Part shown: positions 53,088 through 61,884 of the stretch, piece by piece | Layout of the letters: each line of letters starts with the position of its first letter | Position numbering within the stretch: position 1 is the stretch's first letter | Assembly: GCA_021807675.1 (NCBI GenBank) | Contig: JAKBCR010000006.1 | Coordinates: 1-64,000, forward strand | Direction: 5' to 3' | DNA: 64,000 nucleotides | Source: Pseudomonadota bacterium | Lineage (GTDB): Bacteria > Pseudomonadota > Gammaproteobacteria > Steroidobacterales > Steroidobacteraceae | Position numbers and translations under genes: made by a program | Notes under the pieces: model-generated | What the model was told of the DNA's origin: nothing | Seen by the model: the letters and a program-made list of their open reading frames with translations, nothing else | Databases searched by the model: none

Positions 53088-54070
53088 AGCCAGCCTCGGC
53101 GCGCGAGGAGCGCGGCCAGGAGAAGAAGCGGTGGCAGAAGCCACACGCCGTCATTGAGCCAACTCGCGAGCCTGGCGTGCGGCGCCGCTACGCCGGCGCT
53201 CATCTCGCGCGAGCCGGCGTGGTGCAGATCGGCGATGAGCTTGGGCAGCGCGCTCAACGGCACGTACCGGCCGCCGCCGGCGGTCGCGACCCGTTGCAGA
53301 AGGCCAGCATCGAGACGCGACAACACGACCTGACCGTTGGCATTGCGGACAAAGCCGCCATTGGCGTCCGGCTCGGGTGCGCCGCTGCGCGTGCCTACTC
53401 CGACGATGTTCACGGCGATTCCCTGGCGGTGCAAGTCTCGAGCGGTGATCAGAGCGCGCGCGGGATCGGTGAATCCATCCGTCAGCACGATGACCTGGCG
53501 ATCCTTTCCCGGTGAAGCCCCCAGCAGGCGCGCCGCGTCCTTGAGCGCGGGCGCGAGGCGATCGCCCGACTCCGGCATGAGGCTCGGAGCCAGGGGTTGT
53601 GCGAGATTGCGCACTGTGGCGACATCGCTGGTGAGCGGAGCGACGGTGTAGGCGTCTCCGGCGAACGCGATGAGTCCGACACGGGCATCATGCGCCTGCG
53701 ACAGCAGATCCTCTATCGCGTATCGCGCCCGCGCGACCCGGCTCGGCGGCAGGTCCGTGGCGTCCATCGAGGGCGAGAGCTCGAGCGCCACCACCCAGGC
53801 GGCGGGCGCGCGATAGGCAGGAGTGATCTGCCTCTGCCACGTGGGTCCGGCGAGCGCCAGGACCGCCAGCATCCAGACGAGTCCGATGAGAAGCCAGGGC
53901 GAGTGCCCCGCGCCGCCTTCGCTCAGCCGCAACAGCGACAGCAGCTCGGCGTCGAGCAGCTGCGGCCACGCGCCATCGCGCCCGCGGCGGCGCGCCAGCC
54001 AGACGGCGAGCGCGAGAAGCGGCGGGAGCGCCAAGAGCCAGTACGGATGGAGAAAGTGGAAACGGCTCAT
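53084..54070 (-). CDS. VWA-domain membrane protein BatB-like
   Basis: 328 residues. Two N-terminal helices (FLHPYWLLALPPLLALAVWL and WLLIGLVWMLAVLALAGP), a VWA domain about 85-270, and a C-terminal helix. The MIDAS motif reads VALELSPSM: the usual first Asp of D-x-S-x-S is Glu here. The later metal-site parts (LTDGFTD; TSDVATVR) are kept. Four nt separate it from the BatA-like gene. Family role: envelope complex linked to stress tolerance. Confidence 0.85.
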   Translation of the reverse strand: MSRFHFLHPYWLLALPPLLALAVWLARRRGRDGAWPQLLDAELLSLLRLSEGGAGHSPWLLIGLVWMLAVLALAGPTWQRQITPAYRAPAAWVVALELSPSMDATDLPPSRVARARYAIEDLLSQAHDARVGLIAFAGDAYTVAPLTSDVATVRNLAQPLAPSLMPESGDRLAPALKDAARLLGASPGKDRQVIVLTDGFTDPARALITARDLHRQGIAVNIVGVGTRSGAPEPDANGGFVRNANGQVVLSRLDAGLLQRVATAGGGRYVPLSALPKLIADLHHAGSREMSAGVAAPHARLASWLNDGVWLLPPLLLLAALLARRGWL

Positions 54071-54074
54071 GAGA

Positions 54075-55040
54075 TCACAACCGCTCCGCCATCAGCCAAG
54101 CGGCGGGTACGCTGAGGATCAGGGCGAGCGTCAGCGGCCACGTGAACCATTCGGCCGCGGGGCGCAGCCACTGCTTGTTCCCCACTGTCGGCTCGAGCTC
54201 GTCGATCTTGCGGTAGACCGCCTGCAGCGCCTGCGGGTTGGTGGCGCGGAAATACTCGCCGCCCGTGATGCTCGCGATCTTCTTCAAAAGGCCTGCGTCG
54301 AGGTCGGTGTTGCCGGTGGTGTATCCGAAGAGGGATTGCTCCTGCGCGGCCCCCACCCCGATCGTGAAGATGCGCAAGCCCGTCTGCGCCGCAAGCCGCG
54401 CCGCCTCGAGCGGCGGGATGACCCCGGCGTCGTTACCGCCATCGGTGAGCAGAATGAGCGCCGACTGGCGCATGGAGCCGCCGCCCGCGTGCTCGCGCCG
54501 GCGCAGCTCCTTGATCGCAAGTCCGATGGCATCGCCGATTGCCGTCTGGGGGCCCGCGATGCCCACCACGGCCTCATCGAGAAACTGGTGCACAGTGGCG
54601 ATATCCCTCGTGAGCGGCGCCTGCAGATAAGGGCGCGTGCCGAAGAGAATCAGGCCGATCTGATCGCCTTGCCGCTGGTCGATGAAGTGCCCGGCAACGG
54701 CCTGCACGACTTCCAGGCGGCTCGCGCCCCCCATGTCCTGAGTGGCCATGGATCCCGAGCAATCGATCGCCAGCATGATCTGCCGGCCGCTCGTGGGCAC
54801 CGGCAGCGGGTGGCCCAGCCACTGCGGGCGCATGGCGGCCAGCACCAGGAGCGCCCAGATCGCGGCCAGCAGCGCCAGCGTGCCGCGCGAGAGCGTCGCG
54901 GTCGCGGTAGGGGCGGGGACTGATGCGGCAAACGGCATGTACAGGGCCGGGCCAACCGGCTCGGCGGCGCGGCGCACCCTGAGCAGGATCCAGGGCAGTG
55001 GCAGCAATAGCGCCATCCAGGGCCAGGCGAGGTGGAACAT
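54075..55040 (-). CDS. VWA-domain membrane protein BatA-like
   Basis: 321 residues from ATG 55040, which overlaps the DUF4381 stop. Membrane helices at about 5-22 and 55-72; VWA domain about 85-285 with an intact MIDAS (LAIDCSGSM, then TDGGNDAG). C-terminal helix WPLTLALILSVPAAWLMAE. Paired with the BatB-like gene downstream; the two probably form a heteromer in the inner membrane with the VWA domains in the periplasm. Confidence 0.87.
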   Translation of the reverse strand: MFHLAWPWMALLLPLPWILLRVRRAAEPVGPALYMPFAASVPAPTATATLSRGTLALLAAIWALLVLAAMRPQWLGHPLPVPTSGRQIMLAIDCSGSMATQDMGGASRLEVVQAVAGHFIDQRQGDQIGLILFGTRPYLQAPLTRDIATVHQFLDEAVVGIAGPQTAIGDAIGLAIKELRRREHAGGGSMRQSALILLTDGGNDAGVIPPLEAARLAAQTGLRIFTIGVGAAQEQSLFGYTTGNTDLDAGLLKKIASITGGEYFRATNPQALQAVYRKIDELEPTVGNKQWLRPAAEWFTWPLTLALILSVPAAWLMAERL

Positions 55041-55627
55041 CAGCGCTTCTCCGAGCGTGATGGGCGAGCCGACTCAGGAGGCGAGCGCCCGGGCAGGATG
55101 GCCGGGCTGGGGGCCCGGCCGCCAGGGACGGCCAGTGGCACGGCCCTGCTACTCCTACGGCCAGCGGCATGGCCCCGGCTCGCCCGCCGCACGAACGCGT
55201 CAGCGCCGGCTATCCAACAGTCGCGGTCGCCGCTCGCGCGGCCGCCGAACGCGGTGGCGAGCAACGAGCGTCCGGAGTCTCCCGCAAGCGTTTCGCCGCC
55301 CCGCTCCGCGACGAATGCCAGCCAGGCATCTCCGGTCAGACGGGCGACCTGCGCGCTGCCGAACACCGCGATCGCGAAACGTCGCAACAAACTCTCGATC
55401 GCGCGTGCGCTCCCCACGAGATCGGGCTCCGCGGCGCGGATGGCGCGAAGCTCTCGCAGGGCCGCGCGCCGGCTCCTGCGGTACGGATCTCGCCACCACC
55501 ACGCGCCCGTCGCCACACCCGCCAGCAGGAGCGCGGCCAAAACCCACCAGCCGGGAGCGGGCGGCCACCAACCGGGGGGCGGTGGCGCATGGGCGGGAGC
55601 GAGTTGCGCGATCCAGTTGGCTGTCAT
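55040..55627 (-). CDS. DUF4381 membrane protein
   Basis: 195 residues from ATG 55627. N-terminal Pro-rich part (HAPPPPGWWPPAPGWWV), one membrane helix (about 27-45), then a cytoplasmic helical domain (SRRAALRELRAIRAAEPD; ARLTGDAWLAFVAERGG) typical of DUF4381 proteins in moxR operons. The last 40 or so residues are Arg/Pro/Ser-rich and their DNA holds the repeat at 55120-55143, so the natural C-terminus may have been altered. Overlaps both neighbours by a few bases. Confidence 0.8.
   Translation of the reverse strand: MTANWIAQLAPAHAPPPPGWWPPAPGWWVLAALLLAGVATGAWWWRDPYRRSRRAALRELRAIRAAEPDLVGSARAIESLLRRFAIAVFGSAQVARLTGDAWLAFVAERGGETLAGDSGRSLLATAFGGRASGDRDCWIAGADAFVRRASRGHAAGRRSSRAVPLAVPGGRAPSPAILPGRSPPESARPSRSEKR
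55120..55143. repeat. Second copy of REP-like repeat
   Basis: CGCCAGGGACGGCCAG followed by TGGCACGG matches 42061-42084 at 22 of 24 positions. The flank (GGCCGGGCTGGGGGCCCGGCC at about 55100) adds inverted GC-rich arms. The copy lies in the 3' part of the DUF4381 gene. Confidence 0.45.
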
Positions 55628-56526
55628 GCCGCCGACCGCCGGGGCTGCAGCAGTGGCCGAAGCAGGAGCTCTACTGGCTCGCGGGTGTCGAGTCGCACGA
55701 CCGGAGCCGCGCTGCGCTGCGACAGAGCGGCGATGCGCGCCTCACGCTCCCGCCAGGCCTGCCGCCAACGCTCGCGCACGCGAGCGCCCTCGAGGATGCG
55801 CAACCGGCCCGGCAGGCCGGCGCGAAAGCGCCCGTTCGGCAGCCCCTCTTCCTCCAGCGGGTCCGTGACCCAGAAGAGCCGCAGGTTGCTGTGCGCCGCG
55901 AGCGCCGTCCAGAGACTGTCCGCCTCTTCGCGCAGGCCGGCGAAGTCGCTGATGGCGAGGATCTGATTGCCCGGACGCGCCAGCGGCAGGAGGGAGCGCA
56001 GAGCCTCTTCCAGCGCCAGAGGTGAGGGCTGTCCCGGCGCGTTCGGTTGGGATTGCAGGAGCGCATCCAGCAGCGGCAACACCCCTGCCTGCCGGCCGCG
56101 AGCCGGCAGGATGCGGGGCGCTCCGGCGCCGTGGGCGATCACCGCGCCGACACGATCGCCGCCGAGCGAAGCGACCCAGGCGAGCAGCGCCGCCGCGCGC
56201 GCGACGAGCGCCGATTTCAGCTGTCGCCGCGTGCCGAAAAAAAGCCCGGGCTGCAGGTCGACGAGGAGCCATACCGGCCGCTCCCGCTCCTCGCGGAAGA
56301 GCTTGGTGTGGGGCCTTCCGCGCCTCGCGGTGACTCGCCAGTCGATGTTGCGCGGATCGTCACCCGCGACATAAGGCCGCACTTCCTGGAATTCCAGGCC
56401 GCGTCCCCGCTGCGCGCTCGCGTGCGCGCCGAGCATCGTCGCGCGCGCGGCCCTGCGGCCGTGCAGGGAGAGTCCGTGCGCGGCGCCGCGCAGCGCCAAC
56501 AGCTCCTCGAGATCGGGAACGATCAT
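55624..56526 (-). CDS. DUF58 domain protein
   Basis: 300 residues from ATG 56526, overlapping the moxR stop by 4 nt; the longer open frame to 56748 is inside moxR and is not used. Core motif GLEFQEVRPYVAGDDPRNID followed by WRVTARRGRPHTKLF is the DUF58 signature; a degenerate VWA-like fold follows (VWLLVDLQPGLFFGT; ILAISDFAGL). A normal member of moxR operons; function is tied to the MoxR chaperone and the VWA proteins. Confidence 0.9.
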   Translation of the reverse strand: MIVPDLEELLALRGAAHGLSLHGRRAARATMLGAHASAQRGRGLEFQEVRPYVAGDDPRNIDWRVTARRGRPHTKLFREERERPVWLLVDLQPGLFFGTRRQLKSALVARAAALLAWVASLGGDRVGAVIAHGAGAPRILPARGRQAGVLPLLDALLQSQPNAPGQPSPLALEEALRSLLPLARPGNQILAISDFAGLREEADSLWTALAAHSNLRLFWVTDPLEEEGLPNGRFRAGLPGRLRILEGARVRERWRQAWREREARIAALSQRSAAPVVRLDTREPVELLLRPLLQPRRSAA

Positions 56527-57536
56527 GGCGCCGGGACCCGACCCAACAGCTCCTCGATGCAGGCCTGCGCCGAGATGCCGCGCGCCTGTGCCGTGTAATC
56601 GAGCAACAGGCGGTGGCGCAGCGCATCGGGAGCGATCGCCTGCACGTCCTCCGGCGTGACGAACTCGCGCGCATCGAGCCAGGCGAGCGCCCGCGCGCCG
56701 CGCTCGATCGCAATCGCCGCGCGGGGGCTCGCGCCCCAGCGCAGCCACTCATGCAGCTGGGCGCTGTAGGGCTCCGGCCGCCGCGTGGCATCGACGAGCG
56801 CCGCAATGTAGTCGGCGACCGGATCCGAGAGCGTGATGCCGAGCACCTCGCGGCGCGCCGCAAACACGGTCTCCTGCGAGATCCGATGCTCAGGCGGCGG
56901 CAGCTCCCGCTGGGTGATCGCCTCGCGCCGCGCAAGCGCCATGATCTCGAGCGTGGTGGCGCGGTCGGGGTAATCGACACGGGTGTGCAGCATGAACCGA
57001 TCGAGCTGCGCCTCCGGCAGCGGATAGGTGCCTTCCTGCTCGATGGGATTCTGGGTCGCCATCACCAGGAAGAGCTGCGGCAGCGGGTAGCTCGCCGCAC
57101 CGACGGTAATCTGCCCCTCGGCCATGGCCTCGAGCAGCGCGGATTGCACCTTGGCCGGCGCGCGGTTGACCTCGTCGGCCAGGATCAGGTTGTGAAAGAG
57201 CGGGCCACGCTGGAAGCGGAAGACGCCTTCCTCCGGCCGGTAGATGTCCGAGCCTGTCAGGTCGGCCGGCAGCAGATCGGGCGTGAACTGCAGGCGCTGG
57301 AAGTCGGCTTCGAGCGCGTGGGCGAGCGCTTTCACGGCGCGGGTCTTGGCGAGGCCCGGCGGGCCCTCGACGAGCAGGTGTCCGTCGGCGAGCAGGGCGA
57401 CGAGCAGTCGCTCGACAAGCGCCGTCTGTCCGAGGATCTGACTGCCCAGGTAGTCCCGCAGCCGCAGGAAAGCAGTATGGGCGGCGCTACCCGTGCGGGG
57501 AGTCTTCGCGGCGAGGGGGCTCAAGCCAGCAGTCAT
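56523..57536 (-). CDS. MoxR-family AAA+ ATPase
   Basis: 337 residues from ATG 57536, with GAGGA upstream. Walker A VEGPPGLAKTRAVKALA, Walker B LILADEVNRAPAKVQSALLE, sensor VMATQNPIEQEGTYPLPEAQ, and the C-terminal lid domain (GASPRAAIAIERGARALAWL). MoxR ATPases act as chaperones that load metals or remodel VWA-protein complexes. First gene of the minus-strand operon, whose genes overlap or nearly touch down to 50269. Confidence 0.93.
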   Translation of the reverse strand: MTAGLSPLAAKTPRTGSAAHTAFLRLRDYLGSQILGQTALVERLLVALLADGHLLVEGPPGLAKTRAVKALAHALEADFQRLQFTPDLLPADLTGSDIYRPEEGVFRFQRGPLFHNLILADEVNRAPAKVQSALLEAMAEGQITVGAASYPLPQLFLVMATQNPIEQEGTYPLPEAQLDRFMLHTRVDYPDRATTLEIMALARREAITQRELPPPEHRISQETVFAARREVLGITLSDPVADYIAALVDATRRPEPYSAQLHEWLRWGASPRAAIAIERGARALAWLDAREFVTPEDVQAIAPDALRHRLLLDYTAQARGISAQACIEELLGRVPAP

Positions 57537-57893
57537 CGTCGGATCCTCACAATGGTTTGGGGGCGGAAGCACGCCGGGTCCCTCCCGCCGCGCGGTGCGC
57601 GATTGCCGCCGGATCGCAGCTCCGATCCAGCTTCGCCCGGAGCCGGGTTGACCATCGGCCGGGGCTCGGGTTCCGTGAACATATTACCCGCCGGGACACC
57701 CGACAGCGGCTGAGAATGCGGGCGTGCGATTCCGCCCCGCCCCACCGCGGCGCCGCGACGCTCAAGTCCCCAGGCCGTTCGGCCAAGCTGGTCAACAGCG
57801 CGGCGCCCGCCGGCCGTGCCCCATCGTTGAAGTCGAAGGAAGGGTGATGCAGTGAGGGGCTGCGGATCGTGTTGCCGATGCTCGCCAGTCCGT
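57537..57893. other. Gene-free spacer upstream of moxR operon
   Basis: About 357 nt with no convincing gene; the short open frames here lack ribosome sites and homology. ACATATTACCC at about 57680 is the only AT-rich patch and could belong to the moxR promoter on the minus strand. Confidence 0.5.
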
Positions 57894-59480
57894 CTAGATC
57901 AGAGCGAGACCTTTCGGCACTCGCACGACCACCGTACCGGCGATCTTGTCGTGCCAGGCCTGATGCTCAGGATCGATGGCGATCCAGATGAAGCCCAAGC
58001 CGGCGACCACGAGAGAGAGAAAGCAGGCGAGGGCGCGGACGATGACGGTTCCCCAGTCAAGCGGGCCGCCATCGATGCGCATGACCTTCAGGTCGCAGAC
58101 GATGCCGCCGACCGTCGTCCCCTTCAGCTTCCACATGATAGCGCCGTAGGCCGCGAGCAGCAGCAACACTCCGCTGCCCCCCCGGCGCAGCCAACTCACC
58201 GCCACGCCGGCCAGGATCAGATCGATCAGCAGGGCCAGCATTCGAATCCAGAATCCGGCGCGCGGCAGTGTTGCGACATCGGGCACTTCGGCAGCAGCCA
58301 TCGTTGCTGCCGGCTCCGGTAGCGGGGTCGGTGTAGGCGAAGGCGCGGTTGCCGAGGGCCCGCCTGCGCTCGGTGGGCTACCGGTCGATGCGCGCGCTGC
58401 GGCGGCCGATGCGCCGCCGGGTGCGCTCCCGAAAGGATTGGCGCCGCCCGGGTGGAGCTCACCCGCGGCAGGCCTCACGGGCTCCGGCCTCGTCGCGAGC
58501 AACACTGTGTAGACCACGGCGCCGAACCCGAGTACGCCGAGGAGCACGTAGGCGATGAAGCCGAGCACGGGAGCCATGTAGAGCGCGAGCGCAAGGACGC
58601 CACCTGCGAGCACATCGAGCACGGGTCGCGAGGCGATTCCGGCGTTCGCCAGCCGCAGGCACCTGCCTCCCAGCCACGCCAGCGCGACCACTCGGCCGAA
58701 AACCCCCACGCAGACCAGTCCGATCCAGAAAAGCGGGATCGCCGCGATACCGACCACGGAGACCACCAGCGCCACCAGCACCATCGGCACGAGCAGCGCC
58801 GCGATGAGTGTGGCGAGAAGGGACGGCCCGGGATGAGCTTCCAGCGTGCCCACGCAGCGCCGTACGCCTTCGCGAAATACCGCCGCGACCAGGAGATAAA
58901 AGGCCAGCGCGGCAATCGCCAGCCACCAGGTCCAGGCCACAGCGAGCGTGGCGGCAAGTGGGCGGCCGAACAACAGGCAGTATATGAGCCAGGTGTGGAG
59001 CCCTTCGACGTTGCCGAAGAGGCCAGAAAGAATATGCACCGAGCCGCCCTGCACGATCGCCGTAGGGCTACGATGCAAAGCACCCAAAATCGTCGTGACT
59101 CGGCCGTCGACGACCGCCTGTGGTCCCAGCGTCACGCTACCCAACAGAGACACGACGTCGCCGTTGATCTTGCCGTTGATGTGAGCATGCCCTATCACGA
59201 CCACCGCGCTGTGCTCGACGGTCCCGTTCACACGGATATCGCCGAGAATCGCGACCGCGGCGCCTGACACATCACCATCCACCGTGCTCGAGCCTAGAAT
59301 GGAGATGACTTCCCGCGCGCTCTCACCGGCGGGAAGCTCGGCGTTGTGTCCGATCGAGACGATCTCGCGGTGGCTCGGACCGGCCGAGCCGCCGCGGCCC
59401 TGCGCCTGGGCCGGAAGCACGCGAGCGCAGAGGCATGCGAGCAGCGCGCAGGACAAGAGCCAGCGGAGGGTGTTCTTCAT
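57894..59480 (-). CDS. Bactofilin-like repeat domain fused to RDD membrane domain
   Basis: 528 residues from ATG 59480. Signal peptide about 1-26; a right-handed beta-helix-type stretch (about 35-150) with short repeats such as VDGDVSGAAVAILGDIRVNG and AHINGKINGDVVSLLG, as in polymer-forming (bactofilin) domains. Four to six membrane helices follow (about 165-345), then a Pro/Ala/Ser-rich linker and a C-terminal RDD domain (about 410-525; ending with HQAWHDKIAGTVVVRVP). Function is unknown; an envelope sensor or transporter is possible. Confidence 0.75.
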   Translation of the reverse strand: MKNTLRWLLSCALLACLCARVLPAQAQGRGGSAGPSHREIVSIGHNAELPAGESAREVISILGSSTVDGDVSGAAVAILGDIRVNGTVEHSAVVVIGHAHINGKINGDVVSLLGSVTLGPQAVVDGRVTTILGALHRSPTAIVQGGSVHILSGLFGNVEGLHTWLIYCLLFGRPLAATLAVAWTWWLAIAALAFYLLVAAVFREGVRRCVGTLEAHPGPSLLATLIAALLVPMVLVALVVSVVGIAAIPLFWIGLVCVGVFGRVVALAWLGGRCLRLANAGIASRPVLDVLAGGVLALALYMAPVLGFIAYVLLGVLGFGAVVYTVLLATRPEPVRPAAGELHPGGANPFGSAPGGASAAAARASTGSPPSAGGPSATAPSPTPTPLPEPAATMAAAEVPDVATLPRAGFWIRMLALLIDLILAGVAVSWLRRGGSGVLLLLAAYGAIMWKLKGTTVGGIVCDLKVMRIDGGPLDWGTVIVRALACFLSLVVAGLGFIWIAIDPEHQAWHDKIAGTVVVRVPKGLALI

Positions 59481-59621
59481 GTCGAACGGAAAGTTACAGC
59501 GATGACGACCGTCAGGCGCCCGCCTCGGCATGAGCCGCGGGTCGCGCCCCAGGCTACCGCAATGCGTCCGGCGGCGCCCGGCCGGTCTCGTCCGGTGCGC
59601 CGCAAGGACATCGAGACGCGC

Positions 59622-61319
59622 TCAGGCGCTTCGCGCCAAACCCGGGCTCGCCCGCGGGAGGACCGATGCCGTCACGCCGAGCCGTGCCGCCGCGCTCAGC
59701 ACTGCCATGACCGAAGCCGTGACGATGTTCGGGTGGATGCCCACCCCGAAGCGCGTACCGCTGATGCCGGGACGGGCGGCCTCCACGATGGCGAGGGCGC
59801 AGGCGTCCGCCCCTTTGCCGAGCGAGCGCTCCTCGTAGGCATCGATCCGCAGCGGCAGCGCCAGCGAATCGACGCATGCCGCGATCGGCCCGTTGCCTTT
59901 GCCGCGCAAGCGAACCCGCTCGCCACCGGCCTGCAGCTCGAGCTCGATCCCCTGCACCGCGCCGGCGGCTTCGAACAGATGATGGCTGACGTATCTAACG
60001 TCGGATGGGGCGCGCAGGTAGGTGGCTTCGAAGAGTGACCAGAGCTCGGACGAGGAGATCTCGGTCTCGGCGGCATCGGCGTGAGCCTGGACGATCGCGC
60101 TGAACTCGACCTGCATCCTCCGCGGCATGACGACACCGCGGTCACGCTCGAGGAGGTAGGCAATGCCGCCCTTGCCTGACTGGCTGTTGACGCGGATCAC
60201 CGTGTCGTAAGTCCTGCCGAGGTCCGCCGGGTCCACCGGCAGATAGGGCACCTCCCATAATGCTTCCGGGTGCTGAGCCGTCAAGCCCTTCCTGATCGCA
60301 TCCTGGTGCGAGCCCGAGAACGCCGTGAACACCAGGTCGCCGACATAGGGATGACGGGGATGGATCGGCAGGCCGGTGCACTCCTCCGCGACGCGCGCAA
60401 TGGAGTTGATATCGGAGAAGTCGAGCCGCGGGTCGATACCCTGGGAGTAGAGATTCAACGCGAGCGTCACGAGATCGACATTGCCGCAGCGCTCACCGTT
60501 GCCGAAGAGGCAGCCTTCGATCCTCTGCGCTCCGGCCATGAGCGCGAGTTCCGCCGCGGCGACGCCGGTCCCGCGATCGTTGTGCGGATGCACCGAGAGC
60601 GTCACGTGCTCGCGGCACTCGAGATGGCGGTGCATCCACTCGATCTGGTCGGCGAAGATGTTGGGTGTGGCACATTCCACGGTGCTCGGCAGGTTGAGGA
60701 TCACCGGCCGGCCGGGGCCTGCGCCCCAGGCGCTCATCGCCGTATGGCAGGCCTCGAGTGAGACCTCGAGCTCCGTCGCCGAGAAGGTCTCCGGGGAGTA
60801 CTCGAGGAGCCATTCCGTTCCGGGCTCGCGCTCCGTCAGCTCGCGCAGGAATCGGATCTGGCGGTCGATGAGCCGCATGACCTCGCTGACGGACATGCCG
60901 AACACGATCCGGCGCCAGGCCGGAGCGGTGGCGTTGTAGACATGCACGATGGCGCGCCGCGCGCCGCGCAGGCTCGCGACCGTACGCTCGAGCAGCTCCT
61001 CCCGGGCCTGGGTCAGGACCATCACTGTCACGTCGTCGGGAATCCTTTCCTTCTCGATGAGCGCGCGAGTGACGTCGAAATCCACCTGCGAGGCCGAGGG
61101 GAAGCCAACTTCTATGTGCTTGAAGCCGATCGTCAGCAGCACTTCGAACAGGCGCAGCTTGCGCGCCTTGCCCATGGGCTCGAACAGGGCCTGGTTGCCG
61201 TCGCGCAGGTCGGTGCTGCACCAGATGGGCGCCGTGCCTATGCGGCACGACGGCCAACGGCGATCGGCCAGATCCACTGGCGGGAAGGGGCGGTATTTCG
61301 CGGAAGGATCGATGAGCAT
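59622..61319 (-). CDS. leuA: 2-isopropylmalate synthase
   Basis: 565 residues from ATG 61319, with GAGAGA upstream. Motifs: STDLRDGNQALFEPM (substrate site), IEVGFPSASQVDFD, LSVHPHNDRGTGVAAAELAL (metal-binding His), GCLFGNGERCGNVDLVTLAL, and a C-terminal LeuA regulatory domain (about 430-560) for leucine feedback. Length and sequence fit the long LeuA group. It makes the first committed leucine intermediate from acetyl-CoA and 2-oxoisovalerate. A leucine-rich leader ORF and hairpins precede it, so attenuation by leucyl-tRNA supply is likely. Confidence 0.93.
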   Translation of the reverse strand: MLIDPSAKYRPFPPVDLADRRWPSCRIGTAPIWCSTDLRDGNQALFEPMGKARKLRLFEVLLTIGFKHIEVGFPSASQVDFDVTRALIEKERIPDDVTVMVLTQAREELLERTVASLRGARRAIVHVYNATAPAWRRIVFGMSVSEVMRLIDRQIRFLRELTEREPGTEWLLEYSPETFSATELEVSLEACHTAMSAWGAGPGRPVILNLPSTVECATPNIFADQIEWMHRHLECREHVTLSVHPHNDRGTGVAAAELALMAGAQRIEGCLFGNGERCGNVDLVTLALNLYSQGIDPRLDFSDINSIARVAEECTGLPIHPRHPYVGDLVFTAFSGSHQDAIRKGLTAQHPEALWEVPYLPVDPADLGRTYDTVIRVNSQSGKGGIAYLLERDRGVVMPRRMQVEFSAIVQAHADAAETEISSSELWSLFEATYLRAPSDVRYVSHHLFEAAGAVQGIELELQAGGERVRLRGKGNGPIAACVDSLALPLRIDAYEERSLGKGADACALAIVEAARPGISGTRFGVGIHPNIVTASVMAVLSAAARLGVTASVLPRASPGLARSA

Positions 61320-61389
61320 GATTGTTTCTCTCTCGCGGCGCTGGGCGGCGCGGCGCGGCGCGTCTGCGGCGGTGGAACAAGGTGCGTCG

Positions 61390-61438
61390 CACCCCGCTGG
61401 CGGGGGTGTTGGAGCCCAGTCTTGTTGGCGCCGACTGG
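61390..61438 (-). promoter_or_regulatory. Attenuator hairpins between leader peptide and leuA
   Basis: On the minus strand CCAGTC pairs with GACTGG (61416-61438), and CACCCC pairs with GGGGTG (61390-61408). They lie between the leader stop at 61453 and leuA. I cannot settle which is terminator and which antiterminator; no long T-run follows the second hairpin. Confidence 0.45.
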
Positions 61439-61452
61439 TGGCGCGTGGGGGG

Positions 61453-61548
61453 TTATTGCGCCGGGCGGCGCAGCAACAGCGCGAGCAGCGGCCGCCGCAC
61501 GAGAGTGCGGGTCGGAAGGAGGGTCGCTGTGCCGGGCAGGAGTATCAT
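61453..61548 (-). CDS. leuL: Leucine-rich leader peptide of leuA (attenuator)
   Basis: A 31-codon ORF from ATG 61548 to TAA 61453 begins MILLPGTATLLPTRTL and ends RPLLALLLRRPAQ. Ten of its 31 residues are Leu, grouped toward the end, as in leader peptides whose translation measures leucyl-tRNA. It is on the leuA strand, 133 nt before the leuA start, with hairpins between them. It is too short for ordinary gene finding. Composition and position agree; expression is not shown. Confidence 0.75.
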   Translation of the reverse strand: MILLPGTATLLPTRTLVRRPLLALLLRRPAQ

Positions 61549-61617
61549 CCAAGTTAGGCTAACACAGGCGCGCTCGGGGCGCAAGGAGCTCGGCGGCCGA
61601 TGCCAACAGGCAATGAT

Positions 61618-61698
61618 TCAGGCGCGGTAGCGCTCTGTGGGCGGCTTGCCGGTGCCGCCGACGTTGGCTGTGCGAAGCATGGCGACGTAGGAAGTCAT
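61618..61698 (-). pseudogene. DUF1697 N-terminal remnant
   Basis: ATG 61698 opens MTSYVAMLRTANVGGTGKPP then TERYRA and a stop. The start matches the N-terminus of DUF1697 proteins (typically MTRYVALLRGINVGG), which are about 180 residues long, so only some 26 residues survive. No continuation is clear in the other frames before the leader peptide. Confidence 0.45.
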
Positions 61699-61884
61699 AT
61701 CGCCAGCGTACTCCCGAGGAGGCCGACCGATCGCGTGCGCGGGCTCGTCTCGCGGTGGCGGACCGCCGAGGCGCGGTCTGGCATGGGATGCGCCGGCGCA
61801 GTCCGTCCCCTCGGCGGAGCCTGGCATTCGGCCGAGCTGCAGGCGAGCCCAAAGGCTGGGCAATTGGTACAATGGCCGCGCATT

